Positions 1-5,294 of a DNA stretch of 6,857 nucleotides are shown here, piece after piece (position 1 is the first letter of the stretch; each line of letters opens with the position of its first letter). The DNA lies in the NCBI GenBank assembly GCA_009785875.1, contig WQUF01000109.1, positions 1-6,857 of the forward strand, written 5' to 3'. Source of the DNA: Oscillospiraceae bacterium (lineage in GTDB: Bacteria > Bacillota > Clostridia > Clostridiales > Clostridiaceae). The notes beneath the pieces were generated by a model, which saw only the letters and a list, made by a program, of their open reading frames with translations, searched no databases and was not told where the DNA came from. A program made the translations under genes and the position numbers.

Positions 1-335
1 TAAACCATGCAATTGAGCATAATATAAAATATGATCTGATAGTGTCCAATCCACCTTATATAAAGACAGGTGAGATTAAAAACTTGATGAAAGATGTGAG
101 GGATTTTGAACCAGTTCAAGCTTTAGATGGAGGAGAAGACGGGCTTTCATTTTATAGGAAGATAACAAAAGAGAGTTTATACTGTCTTAAGAAGAATGGA
201 TTTTTATGCTTTGAGATTGGATACGACGAAAGATTCGATGTGATGAATATATTAGAAGAAAATGGATTTTCTAATATAGAATGTTATAAAGATTTAGGAA
301 ATAACGATAGAGTAGTGTTAGGCCGTTTTAAATAG
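1..335 (+). CDS. prmC: PrmC, release factor glutamine N5-methyltransferase (3' part only)
   Basis: PrmC transfers a methyl group from S-adenosylmethionine to the glutamine of the GGQ motif of peptide release factors, in the cytoplasm. The reading frame is open back to the window edge (first whole codon at base 3), so only about 110 C-terminal residues of a normally ~280-residue protein are present. The catalytic NPPY motif, which holds the target glutamine, is encoded at 48-59 in the context DLIVSNPPYI. It is followed by the family's EPVQALDGGEDGL segment and the C-terminal strand DRVVLGRFK. The GTG at 42 lies inside the conserved core and is not the start. The substrate gene prfA lies downstream, as is usual in clostridia, but here a toxin-antitoxin pair comes between. 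The last codons (LGRFK-stop) recur at 914-931, and the final Gly-Arg pair uses GGC CGT, unlike the AGA/AGG used for the other arginines of this fragment. Confidence 0.95.
   Translation, partial: NHAIEHNIKYDLIVSNPPYIKTGEIKNLMKDVRDFEPVQALDGGEDGLSFYRKITKESLYCLKKNGFLCFEIGYDERFDVMNILEENGFSNIECYKDLGNNDRVVLGRFK
318..334 (+). repeat. Direct repeat copy 1: 3' end of prmC
   Basis: ttaggccgttttaaata encodes Leu-Gly-Arg-Phe-Lys plus the first bases of the stop of prmC. It matches 914-930 at 15 of 17 positions. Both mismatches are synonymous third positions (TTA/TTG Leu, GGC/GGA Gly). Together the copies bracket the toxin-antitoxin pair. Confidence 0.75.
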
Positions 336-340
336 AATTG

Positions 341-355
341 GTGACACGGTGTCAC
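341..355 (+). promoter_or_regulatory. Perfect palindrome, likely operator of the toxin-antitoxin operon
   Basis: GTGACAC and GTGTCAC form a perfect 7-base inverted repeat around a single central G, directly before a TATAA sequence (356-360) and 23 bases before the antitoxin start. RelB/DinJ antitoxins dimerise through an N-terminal ribbon-helix-helix domain and repress their own promoter by binding such short palindromes, so an autoregulatory operator is the natural reading. The TATAA may be part of a -10 box. I see no convincing -35 at the right distance, so the promoter itself is not settled. Confidence 0.55.
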
Positions 356-378
356 TATAAGTGAAAGGGGTGCTTGAT

Positions 379-648
379 ATGGCACAGTTAAATATTCTAA
401 TAGATGATACTTTAAAAGAAAAAGGAGAAGAGCTTTTCAATTCTTTAGGTTTAAGTTTCTCTTCAGCTGTTAGTGCCTTTGTAAGTCAGGCGTTACGAGA
501 GGGAGGAATACCTTTCATGCTTACAACAAGGGTAGACCCGTTCTATAGCGAGAGCAATATGAAGGTATTGCGACAATCTATTCAAGAAGCAGAAGAAGGG
601 AAATTCGTTACAAAGACCATGGACGAACTTAAGGCTATGGAGGAATGA
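379..648 (+). CDS. RelB/DinJ-family antitoxin
   Basis: This is the antitoxin partner of the YoeB-like toxin that follows, 89 residues from the chosen start. The N-terminal part (MAQLNILIDDTLKEKGEELF, then a segment ending SSAVSAFVSQALREGGIPF) has the ribbon-helix-helix pattern of RelB/DinJ proteins: a short DNA-binding strand, two helices and the typical GGIPF ending. The acidic, charged C-terminal half (about residues 55-89) should wrap and block the toxin. An in-frame GTG at 361 exists, but the ribosome binding site GGGGTG (367-372) is correctly spaced for the ATG at 379 and would lie inside the longer form. The stop overlaps the toxin start (ATGA at 645-648), so the two are translationally coupled. 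Two of its three arginines use CGA, which is rare in the neighbouring genes. Pairing RelB/DinJ-type antitoxins with YoeB-type toxins is a known mixture; the classical partner of YoeB is YefM. Confidence 0.88.
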   Translation: MAQLNILIDDTLKEKGEELFNSLGLSFSSAVSAFVSQALREGGIPFMLTTRVDPFYSESNMKVLRQSIQEAEEGKFVTKTMDELKAMEE

Positions 649-902
649 AAATAAACTTTACTGAGACAGGTTGGAAAGATTATCTATACTGGCAAACGCA
701 AGATAAAAAGACGATAAAACGAATAAATCAGTTAATACAAGATATTGAACGTAATGGTGATTTAATAGGCTTAGGCGACCCAGAACAGTTGAAATATAAT
801 TTGAATGGATGGTATTCAAGGAAAATAGATGGTGCAAACCGCTTTGTCTATCGAATTTGCGATAATACTTTAGAAATATCTCAATGTCGTGGGCACTATT
901 AG
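645..902 (+). CDS. yoeB: YoeB-like ribosome-dependent mRNA interferase toxin
   Basis: YoeB belongs to the RelE superfamily of toxins that bind the ribosomal A site and cut mRNA there, stopping translation until the antitoxin is resupplied. The 85-residue product aligns along its whole length with E. coli YoeB (84 residues, recalled from memory): TGWKDYLYWQTQDKKTIKRI near the start, PEQLKYNLNGWYSRKI in the middle and CRGHY at the end. The residues matching the E. coli catalytic set Glu46, Arg65, His83 and Tyr84 are present as Glu47, Arg66, His84 and Tyr85, so the toxin looks intact. The ATG overlaps the antitoxin stop by the ATGA arrangement. An AGGA immediately before it is too close to act as a normal ribosome binding site, so coupling is expected. 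Five of six arginines use CGN codons, against 1 of 24 in prfA. No terminator follows, so transcription can continue into prfA. Confidence 0.93.
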   Translation: MKINFTETGWKDYLYWQTQDKKTIKRINQLIQDIERNGDLIGLGDPEQLKYNLNGWYSRKIDGANRFVYRICDNTLEISQCRGHY

Positions 903-913
903 TGATATTGAAG

Positions 914-930
914 TTGGGACGTTTTAAATA
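914..930 (+). repeat. Direct repeat copy 2: displaced prmC 3' end
   Basis: ttgggacgttttaaata followed by A reads Leu-Gly-Arg-Phe-Lys-stop, the same peptide ending as prmC at 318-335, but no gene runs into it now. It lies 26 bases before the prfA start, where prmC would be expected to end. It is best read as the original gene end left behind when the toxin-antitoxin pair entered. Upstream of this stretch the similarity fades (gatattgaag against gatagagtagtg). Confidence 0.65.
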
Positions 931-957
931 ATTTGTAAAGAGAGTGAAAAGAAAACA

Positions 958-2028
958 ATGCTATTAGAGAAATTAGAATTTTTAGAAAATAAATATGAGG
1001 AATTATCCATGAAGATAAGCGATCCATTCGTCATGGAGGATCAAAATGAGTGGAGAAAGTTATGCAAGGAGCATTCAGACCTTGAGGATATAATCTCTAA
1101 GTATAGAGAATATAAAGCTGCTACAGACGGTTTAAATCAAGCTAAAGAGATGCTTGAAACAGAAAACGATAAAGAAATGCGGGATTTATTGAATGAAGAA
1201 TATAAATCCTGTGAAGAAAAGATAGATAAGCTTGAAAGCGATCTGAACGTCTTGCTTTTACCAAAAGATCCAAACGATGAAAGAAATGTGTTTATTGAAA
1301 TTAGAGGTGGAACTGGTGGAGATGAAGCTGCCCTCTTTGCCTCTGATTTATTTAGGATGTATATAAGATACGCTGAAAGGCAAAACTGGAAATATGAAGT
1401 GATGAATTCCAATGAAACAGATATAGGTGGGTTTAAAGAAGTTGTATTCATGATAAAAGGAAATAAGGTGTATTCTAAACTGAAATATGAAAGCGGAGTT
1501 CACAGAGTTCAAAGGGTCCCTGAAACAGAATCAAGCGGTAGAGTTCACACATCTGCATCTACTGTGGCAGTCCTTCCTGAGGTGGACGAAGTGGATATAC
1601 AAATAGACCCAGGTGATTTAAGGATAGATGTTTATAGATCATCAGGTCACGGCGGGCAAAGCGTAAATACCACAGATTCAGCAGTAAGGGTCACACATAT
1701 ACCTTCTGGAATTGTCGTTGCTTGTCAAGATGAGAAATCTCAATTAAAAAATAAAGATAAAGCGATTAAGATTTTAAGAGCAAGGCTTTATGAAAGGGCT
1801 GAAGAGGAGAGGTCAAAATCAATAGCGCAAGATAGAAAAAGTCAAGTGGGCTCAGGAGATAGGAGCGAAAGGATCAGAACTTACAATTTTCCTCAAAGCA
1901 GAGTTACGGACCACAGAATTGGACTTACGCTATATAAACTGGATTCCTTTATGGATGGAGATCTTGATGAAATGATCAATTCATTGATTGCAACAGATCA
2001 AGCCGAAAAATTAAAAAAATTAGGTTAA
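958..2028 (+). CDS. prfA: Peptide chain release factor 1 (RF1)
   Basis: RF1 recognises UAA and UAG in the ribosomal A site and triggers hydrolysis of peptidyl-tRNA. The product has 356 residues, the normal length. An N-terminal helical domain (about 1-105) is followed by the decoding domain with the PxT anticodon-like motif as Pro-Glu-Thr (188-190, in VQRVPETESSGRVHTSA), including the conserved His197. The catalytic GGQ is at 232-234 (SSGHGGQSVNTTDSAV). The PxT motif separates it from RF2, which carries SPF. Its GGQ glutamine is the substrate of the PrmC enzyme encoded upstream. The ATG at 958 is the only reasonable start, with no in-frame alternative nearby, but its ribosome binding site is weak (purine-rich 938-951). 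The toxin-antitoxin pair now separates prfA from prmC, so prfA must be served by readthrough or by the toxin-antitoxin promoter. Arginine codons are almost all AGA/AGG. Confidence 0.98.
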   Translation: MLLEKLEFLENKYEELSMKISDPFVMEDQNEWRKLCKEHSDLEDIISKYREYKAATDGLNQAKEMLETENDKEMRDLLNEEYKSCEEKIDKLESDLNVLLLPKDPNDERNVFIEIRGGTGGDEAALFASDLFRMYIRYAERQNWKYEVMNSNETDIGGFKEVVFMIKGNKVYSKLKYESGVHRVQRVPETESSGRVHTSASTVAVLPEVDEVDIQIDPGDLRIDVYRSSGHGGQSVNTTDSAVRVTHIPSGIVVACQDEKSQLKNKDKAIKILRARLYERAEEERSKSIAQDRKSQVGSGDRSERIRTYNFPQSRVTDHRIGLTLYKLDSFMDGDLDEMINSLIATDQAEKLKKLG

Positions 2029-2087
2029 GAATAAATCTTTTAAATTTCCAATAAAATGAAGAATAAGTATTTAATTGGGAGTTTAAA

Positions 2088-2798
2088 ATGTTAATTTTTG
2101 CAATGATAACTTCTCTCTTTGGTACGATTATTGGGGCTATAATAGCACTTGCATTTAGAAAACAAGCAAATGATTTTATCGCACTTACTCTTGGTTTTTC
2201 GGGAGGAGTAGTTTTAGGAATAGTTTTTTTAGACTTAGTTCCTGAAGTGCTAAAGGCTAGAGGAGTTATTTTTTTATCTTTTTATTTTATCGTTGGAGTA
2301 ATAATTTTTGTAGCAATTAGGCTTTTAATGACGTATTCAAAATCGGATGTAGCTAGAGTCTCGCTGATGACTGCAATTGCTATTATGCTCCATAATTTTC
2401 CTGAGGGGATAATAATGGGTATTGGTTTTTCTTCTGCCAGTGTAATTGGGTTTGAAATGGCAATAATGATTATAATCCACGATATACCAGAAGGGATTGC
2501 ACTTGTGAGCACAATGATGATAGAAGACAGAGTTAAAAGCAAGTTAAAAACAATGCTCTATGTCTTTTTAACCGAACTTCCAACTGCCATAGGGCTTTTG
2601 ATAGGTTTAGCATCTGGAGGATTTGGAGAGAATTTTATAAATATGAATTTTGCACTTGCAGCTGGAATTATGAGTTATGTATGCATTGTTGAAATGATAC
2701 CTGAAGCTTTTATTAATGGCAAATATTTCAAAGATATAATTTTAAGCATCGTTTTAGGATTATTTGTATCGATAATGATAATTTTAATCGTTCGTTAG
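2088..2798 (+). CDS. ZIP-family divalent metal transporter
   Basis: ZIP proteins are membrane carriers that bring zinc, iron or other divalent cations into the cytoplasm. The 236-residue product is almost entirely hydrophobic helices, roughly at 3-23, 32-54, 60-80, 91-113, 121-143, 156-177, 186-206 and 215-235, which gives the eight segments expected. The two signature metal-site motifs are intact: HNFPEG at 102-107 and HDIPEG at 131-136. A further acidic helix motif, VEMIPEA, lies at 201-207. The Asp after the second His resembles the two-metal site described for the Bordetella ZIP structure. The loop between helices 3 and 4 is short and lacks a His-rich stretch, so it gives no hint of metal preference. 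A ribosome binding site, GGGAG (2077-2081), lies 6 bases before the ATG. The gene sits 59 bases after prfA and 9 bases before sua5, a position where clostridial genomes often carry a ZIP gene. Confidence 0.93.
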   Translation: MLIFAMITSLFGTIIGAIIALAFRKQANDFIALTLGFSGGVVLGIVFLDLVPEVLKARGVIFLSFYFIVGVIIFVAIRLLMTYSKSDVARVSLMTAIAIMLHNFPEGIIMGIGFSSASVIGFEMAIMIIIHDIPEGIALVSTMMIEDRVKSKLKTMLYVFLTELPTAIGLLIGLASGGFGENFINMNFALAAGIMSYVCIVEMIPEAFINGKYFKDIILSIVLGLFVSIMIILIVR

Positions 2799-2807
2799 GA
2801 GCAGAAT

Positions 2808-3863
2808 ATGGATACTAAAATATTTATAATGAATGAAGATAACATAGATTATGAAAAGATCAAAGAATGTGCAAATGCGATAAGATTGGGAAAACTTGTA
2901 GTCTTTCCAACTGAAACTGTCTATGGGCTTGGTGCAAATGCTCTGGATAAGTTCGCCGTAAAAGGCATATTTAAAGCTAAAGGAAGACCATCTGATAATC
3001 CATTGATTGTACATATAAAAAATAGAGATGACATTAATTCACTAGTTAAAGAAATTCCTGAAAAGGCAAATGAACTTATGAAAAAATTTTGGCCAGGTTC
3101 CTTGACTCTGATATTGAAAAAATCCACAATAATACCTTATGAAACAACAGGAAACTTGGACACGGTGGCGATAAGATTCCCATCTAATAAAATTGCAAGA
3201 TCTTTAATAGAAATGGCAGGGGTGCCAATAGCAGCACCTTCAGCGAATATTTCCGGGAAAGTAAGCGGAACCACATTGAGCATGTGCATAAAGGATCTTA
3301 ACGATAAGGTAGATTATATAATTGGTGGCGATGACTCTGAAGTGGGTCTTGAGTCTACTGTTGTGGATTGTACTACTATACCATTTTGCATTTTAAGACC
3401 TGGAATCATCACCCTTGAAGAATTAAAAGAGATAGATGAAGGAATTTACTTAGATGATAGCATTATTAAATATAAAGATGAAGATAAACCTAAATCTCCA
3501 GGAATGAAATATAAGCATTATGCACCAAATGCTATGGTCTTTATAATAAAAGGAGAACAGGCAAAAGTATTTGAATATATCATAAAACAAGGGGAAAAAC
3601 TTATAAATAAGGGTAAAAAAATTGGAATTATATGCACAGATGAAACATATGATCAATATAATATATTTAAGAATGTGGTTTCTCTTGGAACACTCTATGA
3701 TGAAAGAGAAATCGCAAAAAATTTATTTAAGACTTTAAATTATTTCGACACATTAGAAACAGATATTATTTTATCTGAAAGTTTTAATGAAAACAATATT
3801 GGACTTGCAATAATGAATAGATTAAAGAAATCAGCAGGATTTAATATCATTAATGTGAGGTGA
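2808..3863 (+). CDS. ywlC: L-threonylcarbamoyladenylate synthase, Sua5/YwlC type
   Basis: This enzyme makes threonylcarbamoyl-AMP from threonine, bicarbonate and ATP. That is the first step of the t6A modification at position 37 of tRNAs that read ANN codons. The product has 351 residues, typical of the two-domain Sua5 form and longer than the single-domain TsaC/YrdC. The YrdC domain (about 15-200) shows VVFPTETVYGLGANA (31-45), FKAKGRPSDNPLIVHI (55-70), the RFP segment (123-125), APSANISGKVSGT (143-155) and LESTVVDC (181-188). The linker SPGMKYKHYAPNA (230-242), characteristic of Sua5, is followed by the C-terminal Sua5 domain (about 243-345). An AGGAG site overlapping the upstream stop (2797-2801) places the start at the ATG 2808; an in-frame ATG at 2829 is less well supported. 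The 3' end contains the ribosome binding site of the next gene, which starts 4 bases after its stop. Confidence 0.97.
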   Translation: MDTKIFIMNEDNIDYEKIKECANAIRLGKLVVFPTETVYGLGANALDKFAVKGIFKAKGRPSDNPLIVHIKNRDDINSLVKEIPEKANELMKKFWPGSLTLILKKSTIIPYETTGNLDTVAIRFPSNKIARSLIEMAGVPIAAPSANISGKVSGTTLSMCIKDLNDKVDYIIGGDDSEVGLESTVVDCTTIPFCILRPGIITLEELKEIDEGIYLDDSIIKYKDEDKPKSPGMKYKHYAPNAMVFIIKGEQAKVFEYIIKQGEKLINKGKKIGIICTDETYDQYNIFKNVVSLGTLYDEREIAKNLFKTLNYFDTLETDIILSESFNENNIGLAIMNRLKKSAGFNIINVR

Positions 3864-3867
3864 TAAT
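3857..3867 (+). promoter_or_regulatory. Strong ribosome binding site positioning an ATA start
   Basis: GAGGTGAT (3857-3864) matches the 3' end of 16S rRNA perfectly over 8 bases. The GAGG core ends 7 bases before the ATA at 3868, the best normal spacing. It overlaps the end of sua5, including its TGA stop (3861-3863). No ATG, GTG or TTG in the right frame lies nearby, so this site argues that translation begins at the ATA. Confidence 0.75.
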
Positions 3868-4320
3868 ATAAAAATATTATTTGTCTGCACTGGAAACACT
3901 TGTAGAAGCGTAATGGCAGAGGGTATACTTAATTTTTTAAGCGTAGATAAAAATGTAATATCTAAATCAGCCGGAATCAGTATCGTTCCAAATAGTGTAG
4001 CTTCAAATCACGCAGCTTTTATGTTAAAAACGGAATATAATGTAGATGTTTTAAATAGGAAAGCTGTTCAAATAGAATATGATATGATAAAGGAAGCAGA
4101 TTTAATCTTAACTATGACTTATCCAATGAAAGTTTTCCTACAAAAAGAATATAATGAATATATAAAAAAAATATTTACCCTTAAAGAATACGCAGGAGAA
4201 ACTGAAGATTTAAATATATGCGATCCCTATGGAGGAGATCTTAATGCATATGAATTATGCTTTGCGGAGATTGATAAATATATTAAAATATTATTAAAAA
4301 AACAAAACTTTTTATATTGA
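3868..4320 (+). CDS. ywlE: Low-molecular-weight phosphatase, YwlE-like (probable protein-arginine phosphatase), apparent ATA start
   Basis: The product is a 150-residue member of the low-molecular-weight protein phosphatase family, the full family length if started at the ATA at 3868. The phosphate-binding loop CTGNTCRS gives catalytic Cys7 and Arg13 (CX5R). DPYGG near the C-terminus supplies the general acid Asp119, and LTMTYPMK and FTLKEYAG match conserved positions. In Bacillus YwlE, Thr11 in the loop is the residue linked to selectivity for phosphoarginine over phosphotyrosine. The same Thr is present here, so an arginine phosphatase opposing a McsB-type kinase is likely; no kinase gene is in view. 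The reading frame back to the TGA at 3856 contains no ATG, GTG or TTG. The first ATG (3913) lies after the catalytic Cys and Arg and would give a dead protein. Either AUA serves as start, helped by coupling to sua5, or this is a start-codon mutation or sequence error. Val replaces the usual Pro after the loop (RSVMAEG). Confidence 0.9.
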   Translation: MKILFVCTGNTCRSVMAEGILNFLSVDKNVISKSAGISIVPNSVASNHAAFMLKTEYNVDVLNRKAVQIEYDMIKEADLILTMTYPMKVFLQKEYNEYIKKIFTLKEYAGETEDLNICDPYGGDLNAYELCFAEIDKYIKILLKKQNFLY

Positions 4321-4388
4321 TAGGATCCATATTAGATATATTATGTTAAAAATTATCAAAATTCAACAATTATCTGATATTATAAGCA

Positions 4389-4394
4389 TATAAT
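4389..4394 (+). promoter_or_regulatory. Candidate promoter -10 box before the DUF4241-like gene
   Basis: A perfect TATAAT at 4389-4394 would start a transcript near 4401, giving a leader of about 27 bases with the ribosome binding site inside. The -35 region is poor: acaatt at 4366-4371 with 17-base spacing. The 107-base gap 4321-4427 holds no gene, and I see no clear terminator for the upstream operon, so readthrough is also possible. Confidence 0.45.
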
Positions 4395-4427
4395 CTTAAC
4401 TTGAATAATTAAAATGAGGTGGGTTTA

Positions 4428-5030
4428 GTGCTGTTTTGTGAATATGATTTGAATGTTTTTTTTGATAAAGATAAATATGATATTTTGAGTATTGGAGATA
4501 TTAGCCTTCCAACTGGTGAAATTGTAGCGTGCGATGTAATATACAATTTAGGTATAAAAGACAACATGATAAAACCATTTATCAATAAAGTGGATCAAGG
4601 AAGTTATCCTGTTTTTATTTCAGCCATAAAAAATGGTTCAAACAAAGGGAAATACGCTGCTTTAAAGATAGAAATCAATAAAGAAATTCCTGTGAGTTTT
4701 GAGGTCTGTATAAAACATCAAGATGTATTAAAAGATTTAAAACCTGGTGAAAAATATGGATTTAATGTTGAATCTGGACTGGTTTGCATATGCGATACAC
4801 AGGTAGAAGCCCTCTTTGAAAAGCAAATAGATGAATTTAGATCTATAATTATTGATTTTATAAGCGATAAAAGCAGATGGACCATGTGGAATTTACCGGA
4901 AACTGAATTTATAATACCAATGGTTTCAAGTGGGTTTGGGAACGGATACTACACAGCTTACTGGGGGCTTGATAAGAATGATGATGTTTGTAGTTTAATC
5001 CTTCAATTTTTGCAAATAAATGAAGAGTAA
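4428..5030 (+). CDS. DUF4241-like protein of unknown function
   Basis: The function is unknown. The 200-residue product looks cytoplasmic: no signal peptide and no membrane helix. It resembles the DUF4241 family by its N-terminal GDISLPTGEIVACDVIY (about residues 24-40), the following PVFISAI strand, the segment GFNVESGLVCICDTQ in the middle and the C-terminal SSGFGNGYYTAYWGLDKNDD, where family members usually have SGxGDG followed by an aromatic-rich strand. I assign it from memory of the family pattern, not from a search. The start chosen is the GTG at 4428, which lies 8 bases after the GAGG core of GAGGTGGG (4416-4423). A GTG at 4419 in the same frame lies inside that site and would have no ribosome binding site of its own. 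The gene stands alone, with a candidate promoter before it and an intrinsic terminator after it. It may be a single-gene accessory unit next to a conserved operon. No toxin partner is visible, so an immunity role cannot be argued from context. Confidence 0.8.
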   Translation: MLFCEYDLNVFFDKDKYDILSIGDISLPTGEIVACDVIYNLGIKDNMIKPFINKVDQGSYPVFISAIKNGSNKGKYAALKIEINKEIPVSFEVCIKHQDVLKDLKPGEKYGFNVESGLVCICDTQVEALFEKQIDEFRSIIIDFISDKSRWTMWNLPETEFIIPMVSSGFGNGYYTAYWGLDKNDDVCSLILQFLQINEE

Positions 5031-5036
5031 TTTGTT

Positions 5037-5073
5037 AAGCTAAAGTGGAAAGTATTCTATCTTTAGCTTTTTT
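5037..5073 (+). terminator. Intrinsic terminator after the DUF4241-like gene
   Basis: AAGCTAAAG (5037-5045) and CTTTAGCTT (5061-5069) form a perfect 9-base stem around a 15-base loop. The T run (5068-5073) begins within the last stem bases. It lies 6 bases after the stop codon and should end the upstream transcript, separating it from rnj. Confidence 0.85.
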
Positions 5074-5172
5074 AAATTTATACCTTAATTTTTAGTTTTT
5101 TGGATATACTAAAGAGTATTAGATGAAATTCTACGGAAGCTTTGCATTCAAGTAGTTAATGAGAACTTTTAA
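5074..5172 (+). other. Spacer without recognisable gene
   Basis: AT-rich sequence between the terminator and the rnj promoter. It contains a weak 5-base inverted repeat (ATACT aaag AGTAT, 5106-5119) and a 10-codon reading frame at 5123-5155 without a ribosome binding site. I see no RNA gene or known riboswitch in it. Confidence 0.5.
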
Positions 5173-5201
5173 TTGACAAAAAAATAAAATATAGTTAAAA
5201 T
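5173..5201 (+). promoter_or_regulatory. Near-consensus vegetative promoter of rnj
   Basis: TTGACA at 5173-5178 is a perfect -35 box. After exactly 17 bases comes TAAAAT (5196-5201), one mismatch from the consensus -10. Transcription should start near 5208, giving a leader of about 87 bases before the TTG start of rnj. This is the strongest promoter I can see in the window and suggests constitutive, housekeeping-sigma expression. Confidence 0.8.
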
Positions 5202-5251
5202 GAAAGTTAGTTAATTTGCAGAAATCGGAATAATCTAGGGTTTTGAATTTA

Positions 5252-5277
5252 GATGATGGAATAATACGAACATCATC
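5252..5277 (+). promoter_or_regulatory. Leader hairpin just before the rnj ribosome binding site
   Basis: GATGATG (5252-5258) and CATCATC (5271-5277) form a perfect 7-base inverted repeat with a 12-base loop, ending 3 bases before AAGGAGG (5281-5287). It has no T run, so it is not a terminator. A stem this close to the ribosome binding site could modulate initiation or protect the 5' region; that is inference. Confidence 0.45.
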
Positions 5278-5294
5278 ATTAAGGAGGAAATTTT

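Noticed and set aside
42..335. GTG at 42 as the start of a small gene
   Set aside because: It lies inside the conserved DLIVSNPPYI stretch of PrmC and the frame is open to the window edge.
361..378. GTG at 361 as the antitoxin start
   Set aside because: The only good ribosome binding site (367-372) lies downstream of it and fits the ATG at 379.
1137..1451. Minus-strand reading frame inside prfA
   Set aside because: It is a shadow of a conserved gene with low-complexity Ser/Leu content and no family resemblance. The same holds for minus-strand frames at 2282-2542, 2784-3014, 2921-3127, 3450-3656 and 6602-6844.
3913..4320. ATG at 3913 as the phosphatase start
   Set aside because: It would remove the catalytic Cys and Arg, and no ribosome binding site precedes it; the upstream frame encodes a perfect active-site loop.
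4419..4427. GTG at 4419 as the start of the DUF4241-like gene
   Set aside because: It is part of the ribosome binding site that serves the GTG at 4428.
5106..5119. Inverted repeat ATACT-aaag-AGTAT as a second terminator
   Set aside because: The stem is only 5 AT-rich pairs and no T run follows.
5123..5155. Ten-codon frame in the rnj upstream spacer
   Set aside because: No ribosome binding site, upstream of the mapped promoter elements and too short to support.
5074..5294. Riboswitch, T-box or tRNA in the gap before rnj
   Set aside because: I found no tRNA-like arms or known riboswitch core sequence; only a promoter and a simple hairpin are supportable.
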